DNA from: Leptolinea sp.
Lineage (GTDB): Bacteria > Chloroflexota > Anaerolineae > Anaerolineales > Anaerolineaceae
Length of the DNA: 8,276 nt
Direction: 5' to 3'
Assembly: GCA_022837205.1 (NCBI GenBank)
Contig: JALHEL010000059.1
Coordinates: 1 to 8,276 of the forward strand
The notes beneath the pieces are model-generated. The model saw nothing but the letters and a program-made list of their open reading frames with translations, ran no database searches and was not told where the DNA came from. A program made the translations under genes and the position numbers. Position 1 is the stretch's first letter, and each line of letters starts with the position of its first letter. This document shows, one piece after another, positions 1 to 6,225 of the stretch.

Positions 1-1817
1 ATGTCGCTGTTATTTTCAATGGCATTTTTAATGCCTAAAAAAGGTTCATGTGACGAAATTCGCATCCCATAAGAATCGTAAATGAGCGTATAGCCTGCGA
101 TGCCCGTTTTCTTTTGATAGGCTTTGCAAAAACCGCCGTCGATTACGATTATTCGTCCGTTGGCTTTAATCGGTGATTCACCCATGATTGCATTGACCGG
201 TACATGTCCGTTGATGATATGACTGGTCTCATAATCCAAACCGAATTCTTCGAATATCTTACGGCAGATGACCGGATCTTCGATTAATTTGTAATACGCG
301 TTATCTTCTTCAATCCAAGCTTCCGGATCATCGACATATAAACGTTCGAAGGTAGTTATACGATCTCTGCCGAAAAGTGGCGAATGTCTGCCGCGCCATA
401 AGAACCAAAGGAAATCCCGTCCGTCTTTCTTTTCTTTACTCCCTTCGGGAGCATAATACGCTTGCCTGGCCATTTTATCTGCATAGTCGAAATATGATTT
501 TCCGTGATAATTCACATCGTTGACGCAGAAATTCATAAAAGTTCCGTCCGGATTCATAGGAATACACCCGTGAAACAGAAGATTATTGTTGCATTGCAGA
601 TACATGGATCCCGCGGAATATAAGAATCGGATATGCTGTTGCAAGCGATAGCTGTTTTTAAATGTCGTAAACAGTTGGTCTAAAACCGATTGCTCATCGG
701 AAGTTAATTGATAAGGATTTTCTTCATCCATCGGAAAAAGATCATCGATTTTGATCGGATACGTTTTTCCGGCGATCCAAATTGTCCCTTTCTTTCGATT
801 TATATGATTTAACAACAGACAATCATCCATGTTGTATTCCGGATGTCTGAGGATGATCTGACCTTCCAATTTGAATAAAATAACCGAAATTGCTTCATAC
901 ATTTTGGATAAAAGCCGTAAGTCTTCATTCCCGATTTCATCGTTGCTTTTCAATTCATAGCGTTTTGATCCTTTATATTGCTGCTGAGCAAATAATGCCA
1001 GTGGGCGCAGATTGATGCCGTAAGCTGTCTCCAAGGTATCCAAATTTCCGTATTTGATTGAATTACTCAGAACAGTTGCGATACAGGCGGCGGAACCGGA
1101 TGCGGCTCCCATCCATAAAACATCATGATTTCCCCACTGAATATCGACGGAGTGGTGGGCACGCAACGAATCAATAATGATATCCGGTCGCGGTCCGCGA
1201 TCAAAAATATCGCCAACGATATGGAGCTGATCTACGATAAGACGTTTTATAACGGTCGAAAAAGCGACAATGAAATCTTCCGCTTTACCGATTTCGATAA
1301 TGGTCGAAATAATACTTTCATAGTATTCTTCGCGGGATGTATTTTCGGCGTTGATCAGTTCGTTAATAATAAAGGCATATTCCGGTGGCAGAGATTTACG
1401 GACTTTGTTGCGTGAATATTTAATCGATACCAAATGGGCAATTTCAATCAACTGATGAATCGTGATCATATACCATTCATTAATATTGATCTCTTGATTG
1501 TTTTTTATTTCCTTGAGCTTCTCTTCGGGATAATAAATCAGTGTGGAAAGTTGGGCTCTTTCCGCCGAGGTCAGCATTTTCCCATAGAGAGAATCCACTT
1601 TTTTTCGAATTTCTCCCGATGCGTTATTCATTATATGAATAAATGCTTCATATTCTCCGTGCAGGTCACTCATAAAATGTTCCGTTCCCTTGGGCAATTG
1701 GAGCAGTGCCTGGTAGTTGATGATTTCAGTCGAGGCTTCTTGTATATTCGGATATTTTTCAGCCAACAAATCCAAATATTTCAGATCCAAGGTCGGTTCC
1801 TCAGTGTATTTTTCCAT
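1..1817 (-). CDS. fbp: Fructose-1,6-bisphosphatase, class III (3' end cut by window edge)
   Basis: Hydrolyses fructose 1,6-bisphosphate to fructose 6-phosphate plus phosphate, the gluconeogenic step, in the cytosol. I translated the reverse strand from the ATG at 1817-1815; it stays open for about 605 codons to the left edge. The calcineurin-like metallophosphoesterase core is clear: SDLHGEYEAF (Asp at residue 51), VGDIFDRGPRPD (from about 201) and GNHDVLWMGAA (from 229) supply the metal-binding Asp, His and Asn residues. Class III-typical segments follow: FCVNDVNYHGKSYFDYADK near 430-448, INGHVPV (His538) and IDGGFCKAYQ. Known class III enzymes have about 640-670 residues, so only the last few dozen are missing. 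AGGA lies eight bases before the start and a strong promoter lies at 1867-1895, so it is probably transcribed on its own. No frameshift was seen in the stretches checked. The identification is firm; the exact end is unseen. Confidence 0.95.
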   Translation of the reverse strand, partial: MEKYTEEPTLDLKYLDLLAEKYPNIQEASTEIINYQALLQLPKGTEHFMSDLHGEYEAFIHIMNNASGEIRKKVDSLYGKMLTSAERAQLSTLIYYPEEKLKEIKNNQEININEWYMITIHQLIEIAHLVSIKYSRNKVRKSLPPEYAFIINELINAENTSREEYYESIISTIIEIGKAEDFIVAFSTVIKRLIVDQLHIVGDIFDRGPRPDIIIDSLRAHHSVDIQWGNHDVLWMGAASGSAACIATVLSNSIKYGNLDTLETAYGINLRPLALFAQQQYKGSKRYELKSNDEIGNEDLRLLSKMYEAISVILFKLEGQIILRHPEYNMDDCLLLNHINRKKGTIWIAGKTYPIKIDDLFPMDEENPYQLTSDEQSVLDQLFTTFKNSYRLQQHIRFLYSAGSMYLQCNNNLLFHGCIPMNPDGTFMNFCVNDVNYHGKSYFDYADKMARQAYYAPEGSKEKKDGRDFLWFLWRGRHSPLFGRDRITTFERLYVDDPEAWIEEDNAYYKLIEDPVICRKIFEEFGLDYETSHIINGHVPVNAIMGESPIKANGRIIVIDGGFCKAYQKKTGIAGYTLIYDSYGMRISSHEPFLGIKNAIENNSD

Positions 1818-1866
1818 TTTTGATTATCCTGTTTCTTCCGATGGTCAATTTGATGTACGTAAGTGT

Positions 1867-1895
1867 ATTGTAATCTCTGATTTCTTATTTCTCAA
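1867..1895 (-). promoter_or_regulatory. Sigma70-type promoter for fbp
   Basis: On the reverse strand a -35 hexamer TTGAGA (1890-1895) and a -10 hexamer TACAAT (1867-1872) are separated by exactly 17 bases. This predicts a transcript start near 1860 and a leader of about 43 bases before the fbp ATG. The match, five of six bases in the -10 and four of six in the -35, is the best promoter I found in the window. It is a prediction from sequence only. Confidence 0.6.
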
Positions 1896-1981
1896 ACAGC
1901 AAAAAGCGGAATGCAAACACATTTTGGCGGATGAATCAATATCATCTTCGAAGATAAATCTCTATTTATTAGGGGTATTCG

Positions 1982-2128
1982 ATTGAAAATACAGACACTC
2001 CATTAAAAGAACGGGGCGATGCAAAGCAACCGGAACCGACCCTATTTGTTCCGGGTGATTCAATCGGTTTTTCCTTTGACGATCCGTTGCGGGAATTTAT
2101 CGCTTCAGAAAACCCTTATCAAACATAG
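1982..2128 (+). other. Unexplained 48-codon coding-like stretch, no standard start
   Basis: From an ATT at 1982 the frame stays open for 48 codons to TAG at 2126-2128, overlapping the 3' end of the convergent ROK gene by ten bases. Codon choice resembles the real genes here (GAA, GAT, CCG, GGT), and the peptide is mixed and acidic, with segments such as LFVPGDSIGFSFDDP and REFIASENPYQ. AGGGG lies six bases before the ATT. The frame is closed by TAG at 1970-1972 and has no ATG or GTG; its only TTG is far downstream. It could be a gene remnant, a small protein with an ATT start, or chance. I do not recognise the peptide. Confidence 0.15.
2030..2054 (-). terminator. Short inverted repeat, possible weak terminator of the ROK gene
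   Basis: CCGGAAC (2030-2036) and GTTCCGG (2048-2054) form a perfect 7-bp stem around an 11-base loop, 65 bases after the ROK stop codon. On the reverse strand the stem is followed by TTGCTTTGC, which is T-rich but not a proper T run. On the + strand no T run follows directly. The position suits the end of the ROK transcript, but as an intrinsic terminator it is weak. Confidence 0.3.
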
Positions 2129-3387
2129 AGCAAATCGTCGGAAAAGAAATATTCTTTCAGGGCGGTGATGGCCCCGGCGACTTCAAGTTTTGGGAGAGGC
2201 TGCGGATCGGAAACGATTCGGAAATAACGATCCGGAGTCAGCAAAGAAAAATCGGAAAGATAGTTATATAATTCCGTTTCAAAAGCATCATTAAAACCGG
2301 AAAAGAAACCTTCAATGATGAAAACATCAGGGTCATATACCAGCGAGATATTCAGAAAAGCTTGTCCGAAACAAGCTGCCAATGTTTTTAATTCGCTTTG
2401 GCAGCAAGCAAATCCTTTTTCGAAACCTTTCACGACATCATCAAACATAATTTCTTTCAACGGTTTTTGAACAAAGGAAAGAAAAGAATCAAGATCTTCC
2501 CCCTGTTTTAATCGAGAACGGATCGATTCGGGTTTCACAATACTTTCGAAGCAACCATGTTTCCCGCATATACAACTTACGGGATAATCGGGCTTTAAAA
2601 TCATATGTCCGAATTCTCCGATGATTGAATTACTGCCTTCAATCATCTGACCGTGATCAAAAAAGCAGCCGTTGATCCCTTTTGCAGTGTAAACGGTCAC
2701 GACGCGTTTGGTGGAACAAAATTCGAGGTTAGCGGTTATGGAACCCAATCCGGCCAGTTTCCCGATGTTATCGGCAAAAACGCACTTTGCCGTCGGAAAA
2801 GCCGCTTCAAGTTTTTCTTTGACGGGAATATCAAAACCCCATTCAGAGCAGAACGGATTTCGGTGGACGAAGGCATGATCGATAACCGGACCCGGTGTAA
2901 TCGCGACCACCCCGTATAGGTCATTTTCGTCGATTTCATGTTGTTCGAATAGGTCATCCGCCATTCTGCGGACGGCATTCAGATAATAATCAAAATCATG
3001 CGGCGAGTCATCTAAAGGGTTAAGATCCTGACGGCCGATCAGATTACAGTTCAGGTCAAACAGTTCGATGTAATATTCATGCAGATGGACTACCAGGAAC
3101 TTCGGGACGGATGAAAGCTGATAAATGTTGGGTTTTTTCCCTCCGTTATCGGTTGAATCCCCTTTCCCGCAAATTTCGACAATCCCCAGTTTAAGAAAAT
3201 GATCCAATGCTTTTGCGACTGTCTGCCGGCTGACACCTGTTTGTTGAGAAATGTCAATGATCGAGTGAGGCGTCGCGTTCTGAAAGGCGCTCATTACAAT
3301 TTTGCGGTTATGGACCTTTAATTGTTTCGGCTTTGCAGCTGACGGCTGCGGGTCATCCACGTTGATATTCGATTTAATTAAGTTCAT
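2119..3387 (-). CDS. ROK-family transcriptional regulator (NagC/XylR-like), probable sugar-responsive repressor
   Basis: A cytosolic DNA-binding sugar sensor of 422 residues, a normal length for ROK repressors. Residues about 25-75 form a winged helix-turn-helix (IIDISQQTGVSRQTVAKALD, then LKLGIVEICGKG). The rest is the ROK fold, with GEFGHMIL (His261) and the zinc motif CICGKHGCFE (Cys272, 274, 279). Kinase residues are missing: the N-terminal DxGxT phosphate loop is replaced by VVHLHEYYIEL, and the usual E-N-D-x-N reads ADNIGKLAGLG (205-215), so the catalytic Asp is an Ile. I infer a regulator without kinase activity. It is divergent from mglBAC and probably represses that operon and itself. 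Start choice is uncertain: GGAAAG lies only two bases before the ATG, but no downstream start has a better ribosome site. The inducer, perhaps galactose or another hexose, is inferred from the neighbours. Confidence 0.9.
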   Translation of the reverse strand: MNLIKSNINVDDPQPSAAKPKQLKVHNRKIVMSAFQNATPHSIIDISQQTGVSRQTVAKALDHFLKLGIVEICGKGDSTDNGGKKPNIYQLSSVPKFLVVHLHEYYIELFDLNCNLIGRQDLNPLDDSPHDFDYYLNAVRRMADDLFEQHEIDENDLYGVVAITPGPVIDHAFVHRNPFCSEWGFDIPVKEKLEAAFPTAKCVFADNIGKLAGLGSITANLEFCSTKRVVTVYTAKGINGCFFDHGQMIEGSNSIIGEFGHMILKPDYPVSCICGKHGCFESIVKPESIRSRLKQGEDLDSFLSFVQKPLKEIMFDDVVKGFEKGFACCQSELKTLAACFGQAFLNISLVYDPDVFIIEGFFSGFNDAFETELYNYLSDFSLLTPDRYFRIVSDPQPLPKLEVAGAITALKEYFFSDDLLYV

Positions 3388-3410
3388 TTCTTTCCGAGCG
3401 CCCTGTCGAT

Positions 3411-3424
3411 TTCAAGCGCTAACA
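3411..3424 (+). promoter_or_regulatory. cre-like / LacI-family operator candidate
   Basis: TTCAAGCGCTAACA matches the Firmicutes catabolite-responsive element consensus TGNAARCGNWWWCA at every constrained position except the second base (T for G). It sits 24 bases upstream of the ROK start and about 50 bases before the proposed mgl -35. It also forms part of a wider AGCGC/GCGCT inverted repeat (3397-3401 with 3416-3420). It could bind CcpA or another LacI-family protein, if the host has one. Confidence 0.35.
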
Positions 3425-3444
3425 ATATGACTTTAATCAATTTA

Positions 3445-3468
3445 GGATTGGAGTAACATCACTAATCC
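3445..3468. repeat. Imperfect inverted repeat upstream of the mgl promoter
   Basis: GGATTGGAG (3445-3453) and CACTAATCC (3460-3468) are inverted copies matching at seven of nine positions around a 6-base spacer. The element ends four bases before the proposed mgl -35 hexamer, a place suited to an activator or an accessory operator. Its middle contains GTAAC, which also occurs at the right end of the main palindrome at 3499-3521, so the two might be read by the same protein. Confidence 0.35.
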
Positions 3469-3471
3469 AAG

Positions 3472-3501
3472 TTTACAAAGTAATTATAATGCAATTATGT
3501 T
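3472..3501 (+). promoter_or_regulatory. Candidate promoter of the mglBAC-esterase operon
   Basis: TTTACA (3472-3477) and TATGTT (3496-3501), 18 bases apart, are a plausible -35/-10 pair. They place the transcript start near 3508, inside the palindrome at 3499-3521, as expected for a repressible promoter. An alternative is the extended -10 TGATATAAC (3526-3534), but it would leave a leader of only about 13 bases. Either way the palindrome would block polymerase. Confidence 0.45.
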
Positions 3502-3521
3502 ACGCAATGTTATTTCGTAAC
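3499..3521. promoter_or_regulatory. 23-bp palindrome, probable ROK operator
   Basis: The left arm GTTACGCAAT (3499-3508) and the right arm ATTTCGTAAC (3512-3521) are inverted copies matching at nine of ten positions around a 3-base centre, GTT. The flanks AATTA and TAATT are also complementary if one base is skipped. Dimeric ROK repressors bind AT-rich palindromes of about this size. Its place between the divergent genes, over the predicted mglB start point, makes it the best operator candidate. Confidence 0.6.
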
Positions 3522-3553
3522 TAATTGATATAACGTAGATAGGAAGGAAAGAT

Positions 3554-4603
3554 ATGAAAAAGTCATTGTTGCTGTTACTGGTTGTTGTAATGCTGTTTTC
3601 TGCTGTCAGCGCTATCAGCGCTGCGGATAAACCCTTAGCCGGGGTTATCTGGTATAACTTTGCCGATACATTTATACAGAATGCCCGACAATCCTTGCTG
3701 AATGTTGCCAAAGCGGACGGCACGATCGAAATAACCGATGCCGATTCGAATAATGATGTTGCAACTCAAACCAACAATATCAATAATATGTTCGCTCAGG
3801 GTGTAAAATACCTCGTTTTGAACAATATTAATACCAATGCCATCAGCGAAATCTGCGAGCAGGCTAAAGCCGAAGGCGTGACAACGATTTTTGCGAATAC
3901 CGATTCGCCGTCTGATGAGGATTTTGCCAATTATGAGAATCTTTACTTGGTTACTTCTCGTGCGACTCAGTCGGGGACAATTATGGGTGAAGCGGTAGCC
4001 AAGTATTGGAAAGAACATCCGGAAGCTGATCGGAACGGAAACGGAAAGTTGGATTACATTATGCTATTGGGGTTCACCTGGCATTATGATACACGCGTCC
4101 GGGCAGAAAATTCCATCAAGGCGGTGGAAGATGCGGGTATCGAGACCAGCCGAATCGGCGGTGAGTTGATTGCCGAATACAACCGGGGAAAAGCTCAGGA
4201 AATGGTTGCGGCATTGTTAGCAAACTACAGCGATGATATCGATGCGGTTTTTGCGTGTAACGATGATATGGCGCTGGGTGCTATCGAAGCTCTGAAAGCC
4301 GGCGGTTTCTTCAAAGATGAAAAAACGTATATTCCGGTTTGCGGTGTTGACGCAACAGCGGTGGGTGTAGATGCTTTGAAAGACGGCACGCTGCTGGTTA
4401 CCTCTCTGAATAACCCGGTAAAACTGGGGAAAGCGGTCTATAAGACGATGTGGTTGCTCGAAAACGGTAAAGAAGTGACAACCGAGACATTGGGCATGGA
4501 TGGTGTTGAAGTTGAAGGTCATCGTATTTGGATCAATTACACGCCGATTACCAAGGATAATATCGAAGACGCAAAGTATGATATTACCGATCCCAGCTTC
4601 TGA
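3554..4603 (+). CDS. mglB: Galactose/glucose ABC transporter periplasmic binding protein (MglB-like)
   Basis: Binds a hexose in the periplasm and delivers it to MglC/MglA. Of 349 residues, the first 20-24 are a signal peptide (MKKSLLLL..., hydrophobic core, Ala-rich cleavage site) with no lipobox Cys. The mature part is a type I periplasmic binding fold. Compared from memory with E. coli MglB, the sugar contacts are kept: Tyr34 (Tyr10), Asp38 (Asp14), Phe40 (Phe16), Asn90 (Asn91), His177 (His152), Asp179 (Asp154), Arg183 (Arg158), Asn236 (Asn211), Asp266 (Asp236) and Asn286 (Asn256). The stacking Trp183 is lost; Tyr209 probably takes its place. The calcium loop survives as DRNGNGKLD (159-167), with Asp230 for Glu205. 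AGGAAGG precedes the ATG by about six bases. It is first in the operon, followed by a hairpin. Galactose or glucose is likely, but a relative such as a substituted hexose is possible. Confidence 0.93.
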   Translation: MKKSLLLLLVVVMLFSAVSAISAADKPLAGVIWYNFADTFIQNARQSLLNVAKADGTIEITDADSNNDVATQTNNINNMFAQGVKYLVLNNINTNAISEICEQAKAEGVTTIFANTDSPSDEDFANYENLYLVTSRATQSGTIMGEAVAKYWKEHPEADRNGNGKLDYIMLLGFTWHYDTRVRAENSIKAVEDAGIETSRIGGELIAEYNRGKAQEMVAALLANYSDDIDAVFACNDDMALGAIEALKAGGFFKDEKTYIPVCGVDATAVGVDALKDGTLLVTSLNNPVKLGKAVYKTMWLLENGKEVTTETLGMDGVEVEGHRIWINYTPITKDNIEDAKYDITDPSF

Positions 4604-4626
4604 TTACGAAAGCTGTCTAAAGTACT

Positions 4627-4655
4627 TGAAGCAGCCGGTTATTCCGGCTGCTTCA
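4627..4655 (+). other. 12-bp perfect intercistronic hairpin between mglB and mglA
   Basis: TGAAGCAGCCGG (4627-4638) pairs fully with CCGGCTGCTTCA (4644-4655) around the loop TTATT. No T run follows (TAATATCG), so it is unlikely to be a full intrinsic terminator. It begins 23 bases after the mglB stop and ends 12 bases before the mglA Shine-Dalgarno AGGAG. In binding-protein operons such structures protect the 3' end of the first cistron's mRNA or attenuate read-through, so the binding protein is made in excess. That role is inferred here. Confidence 0.7.
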
Positions 4656-4677
4656 TAATATCGAGCAGGAGAAGCAA

Positions 4678-6225
4678 ATGAAAGATTCCGAATACGTTTT
4701 GGAAATGAAAAACATCAGCAAATCATTCCCGGGTGTCAAAGCGCTGGATCAGGTTGATTTTTATGTCGAACCGGGGAGTGTTCATGCATTGATGGGCGAG
4801 AACGGAGCCGGAAAATCGACTTTAATGAAATGTGCTTTCGGCATGTATCATCCTGACGAAGGAGAAATATTTATCAACGGACTGCCGGTACAGTTAACGA
4901 ATCCGAGAGAAGCATTGGATCACGGGATTGCCATGATTCATCAGGAACTGCAATCTGTCAGGACAAGATCAGCGATGGAAAATGTCTGGATAGGACGGAT
5001 CCCTTATCGCAAAACTCTCGGTATTCATTGGGTCGATGATAAAAAATTGTATCAGGATACCAAAGCCTTATTGGATGATCTGGGAATCAATGTTGATCCG
5101 TATGCCAAAGCCGGTGATTTGTCAGCTTCACAATGCCAAATGCTCGAAATCGCCAGAGCGGTTTCATATAACGCCCGAATCATTATTATGGATGAACCGA
5201 CTTCTTCTTTAACAGAAGCCGAAACGAATCTCTTATTTCATATTATTCGAAAACTGACGGCAAAAGGTGTCGCGATTATCTATATTTCTCATAAAATCGA
5301 TGAAATTCTGGAGATCGCACAAAATGTAACGATTATGCGGGACGGGAAGATTGTCGGAACATGGCCGGCTGCTGATTTGAATACCGATTTAATCGTGAAA
5401 CGAATGGTCGGTCGTGAAATGAGCAATCGGTTTCCGGAGAAGAAGCATCGACCGGCAGAAGAGGTATGTTTGGAAATCTGCCATTTTACAAGTGCCGGTT
5501 CACGCGGTTTCCGCGATATTAACCTGAGCGTTCGTCGCAGTGAAATATTCGGTATCGGAGGATTGGTCGGAGCACAACGGACTGAGTTAGTCGAATCGAT
5601 TTTCGGATTAAGGGCAATTTCCGGGGGAGAAATTTTAATCAACGGGAAGTCCGTAATCGTTAAATCACCGGAACATGCTATTCAAAACAGCATCGCCCTT
5701 TTGACCGAGGATCGTCGGAAGAGCGGAATTTTTCCGCGATTTTCAGTCCTGGAAAATATTGTTATTGCCAAACAATCTGCCGATACATCTGTTTATAAGA
5801 AGGGGATTTTTCTTGATAACCAAAAACGTGCTGCGGATGCGGCGAGATTTGCGGAAGCATTTTCTATTAAAACCCCTTCTCTTAAGACTGAAATTCGGTT
5901 TTTGTCGGGAGGAAATCAGCAAAAAGTCGTTTTGGCACGATGGATGTTAATTGATCCAAATATTCTTATTCTTGATGAACCCACGCGCGGAATTGATGTC
6001 GGTGCAAAATATGAGATTTATTCTTTGATGGAGAAGATGGCAAGCGAAGGGAAAACGATCATCATGATCAGTTCGGAGATGCCGGAACTCTTGGGGATGT
6101 CGGATCGGATTGCCGTGATGTGCGAAGGACATTTATCGGGAATTTTGGAAGGAGAAAAGGCTACAGAGGAAAATGTGATGTATTTGGCCAGCTCCTATAA
6201 GAACGCGGAAAAGGTACTAAACTGA
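4678..6225 (+). CDS. mglA: Galactose/methylgalactoside ABC transporter ATP-binding protein (MglA-like, two fused ATPase domains)
   Basis: Cytosolic ATPase that energises hexose import through MglC. Its 515 residues, close to the roughly 506 of E. coli MglA, hold two ABC domains. Domain 1 has Walker A GENGAGKST (40-48), Q-loop Gln89, signature LSASQCQM, Walker B IIIMDEPTSS (Asp172, Glu173) and switch His205. Domain 2 has the degenerate P-loop GIGGLVGAQRT (292-302), lacking the GKS lysine as is usual in this sugar-importer subfamily, then LSGGNQQKVVLARW (from 409) and Walker B with DEPTRGID (Asp433, Glu434). The C-terminal ISSEMPELLGMSDRI segment is typical of Mgl/Rbs ATPases. AGGAGA lies six bases before the start. 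The stop codon overlaps the mglC start (TGATG). RbsA/XylG relatives are the alternative, but MglB and MglC on either side support MglA. Confidence 0.95.
   Translation: MKDSEYVLEMKNISKSFPGVKALDQVDFYVEPGSVHALMGENGAGKSTLMKCAFGMYHPDEGEIFINGLPVQLTNPREALDHGIAMIHQELQSVRTRSAMENVWIGRIPYRKTLGIHWVDDKKLYQDTKALLDDLGINVDPYAKAGDLSASQCQMLEIARAVSYNARIIIMDEPTSSLTEAETNLLFHIIRKLTAKGVAIIYISHKIDEILEIAQNVTIMRDGKIVGTWPAADLNTDLIVKRMVGREMSNRFPEKKHRPAEEVCLEICHFTSAGSRGFRDINLSVRRSEIFGIGGLVGAQRTELVESIFGLRAISGGEILINGKSVIVKSPEHAIQNSIALLTEDRRKSGIFPRFSVLENIVIAKQSADTSVYKKGIFLDNQKRAADAARFAEAFSIKTPSLKTEIRFLSGGNQQKVVLARWMLIDPNILILDEPTRGIDVGAKYEIYSLMEKMASEGKTIIMISSEMPELLGMSDRIAVMCEGHLSGILEGEKATEENVMYLASSYKNAEKVLN

Larger units (their letters stand above)
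1818..2118. other. Intergenic region between fbp and the ROK regulator gene
   Basis: This gap of 301 bases has no convincing complete gene. It contains the fbp promoter (1867-1895), a 7-bp inverted repeat (2030-2054) and a coding-like stretch with no normal start codon on the + strand (1982-2128). The longer + strand reading frame that runs from inside fbp to 1986 is mostly a shadow of fbp. I recognise no riboswitch, tRNA or small RNA in it. Confidence 0.6.

Noticed and set aside
1125..1986. Three + strand reading frames (1125-1415, 1434-1823, 1717-1986)
   Set aside because: They lie wholly or mostly antisense to the clear class III FBPase gene and show no family features.
2653..2978. Alternative frames inside the ROK gene on both strands
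   Set aside because: They are shadows of a well-supported 422-residue ROK protein; their translations are low-complexity or unrecognisable.
3485..3490. Perfect TATAAT as the mgl -10 box
   Set aside because: No acceptable -35 lies 16-18 bases upstream on the + strand (TTTACA is only 7 bases away). The same ATTATAAT has no good -35 on the reverse strand.
3484..4522. Minus-strand frames at 3484-3723, 3635-4018 and 4217-4522
   Set aside because: They are antisense to mglB, whose conserved binding residues prove the + frame; the first also covers the promoter region.
4627..4655. Hairpin after mglB as an intrinsic terminator
   Set aside because: The bases after the stem (TAATATCG) lack a T run, and mglA has no obvious promoter of its own, so read-through is needed.
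5554..5587. Missing Walker A lysine in the second MglA ATPase domain as a defect
   Set aside because: A degenerate second P-loop (G-L-V/M-G-A-x-R-T) is normal in Mgl/Rbs/Xyl-type double ATPases.
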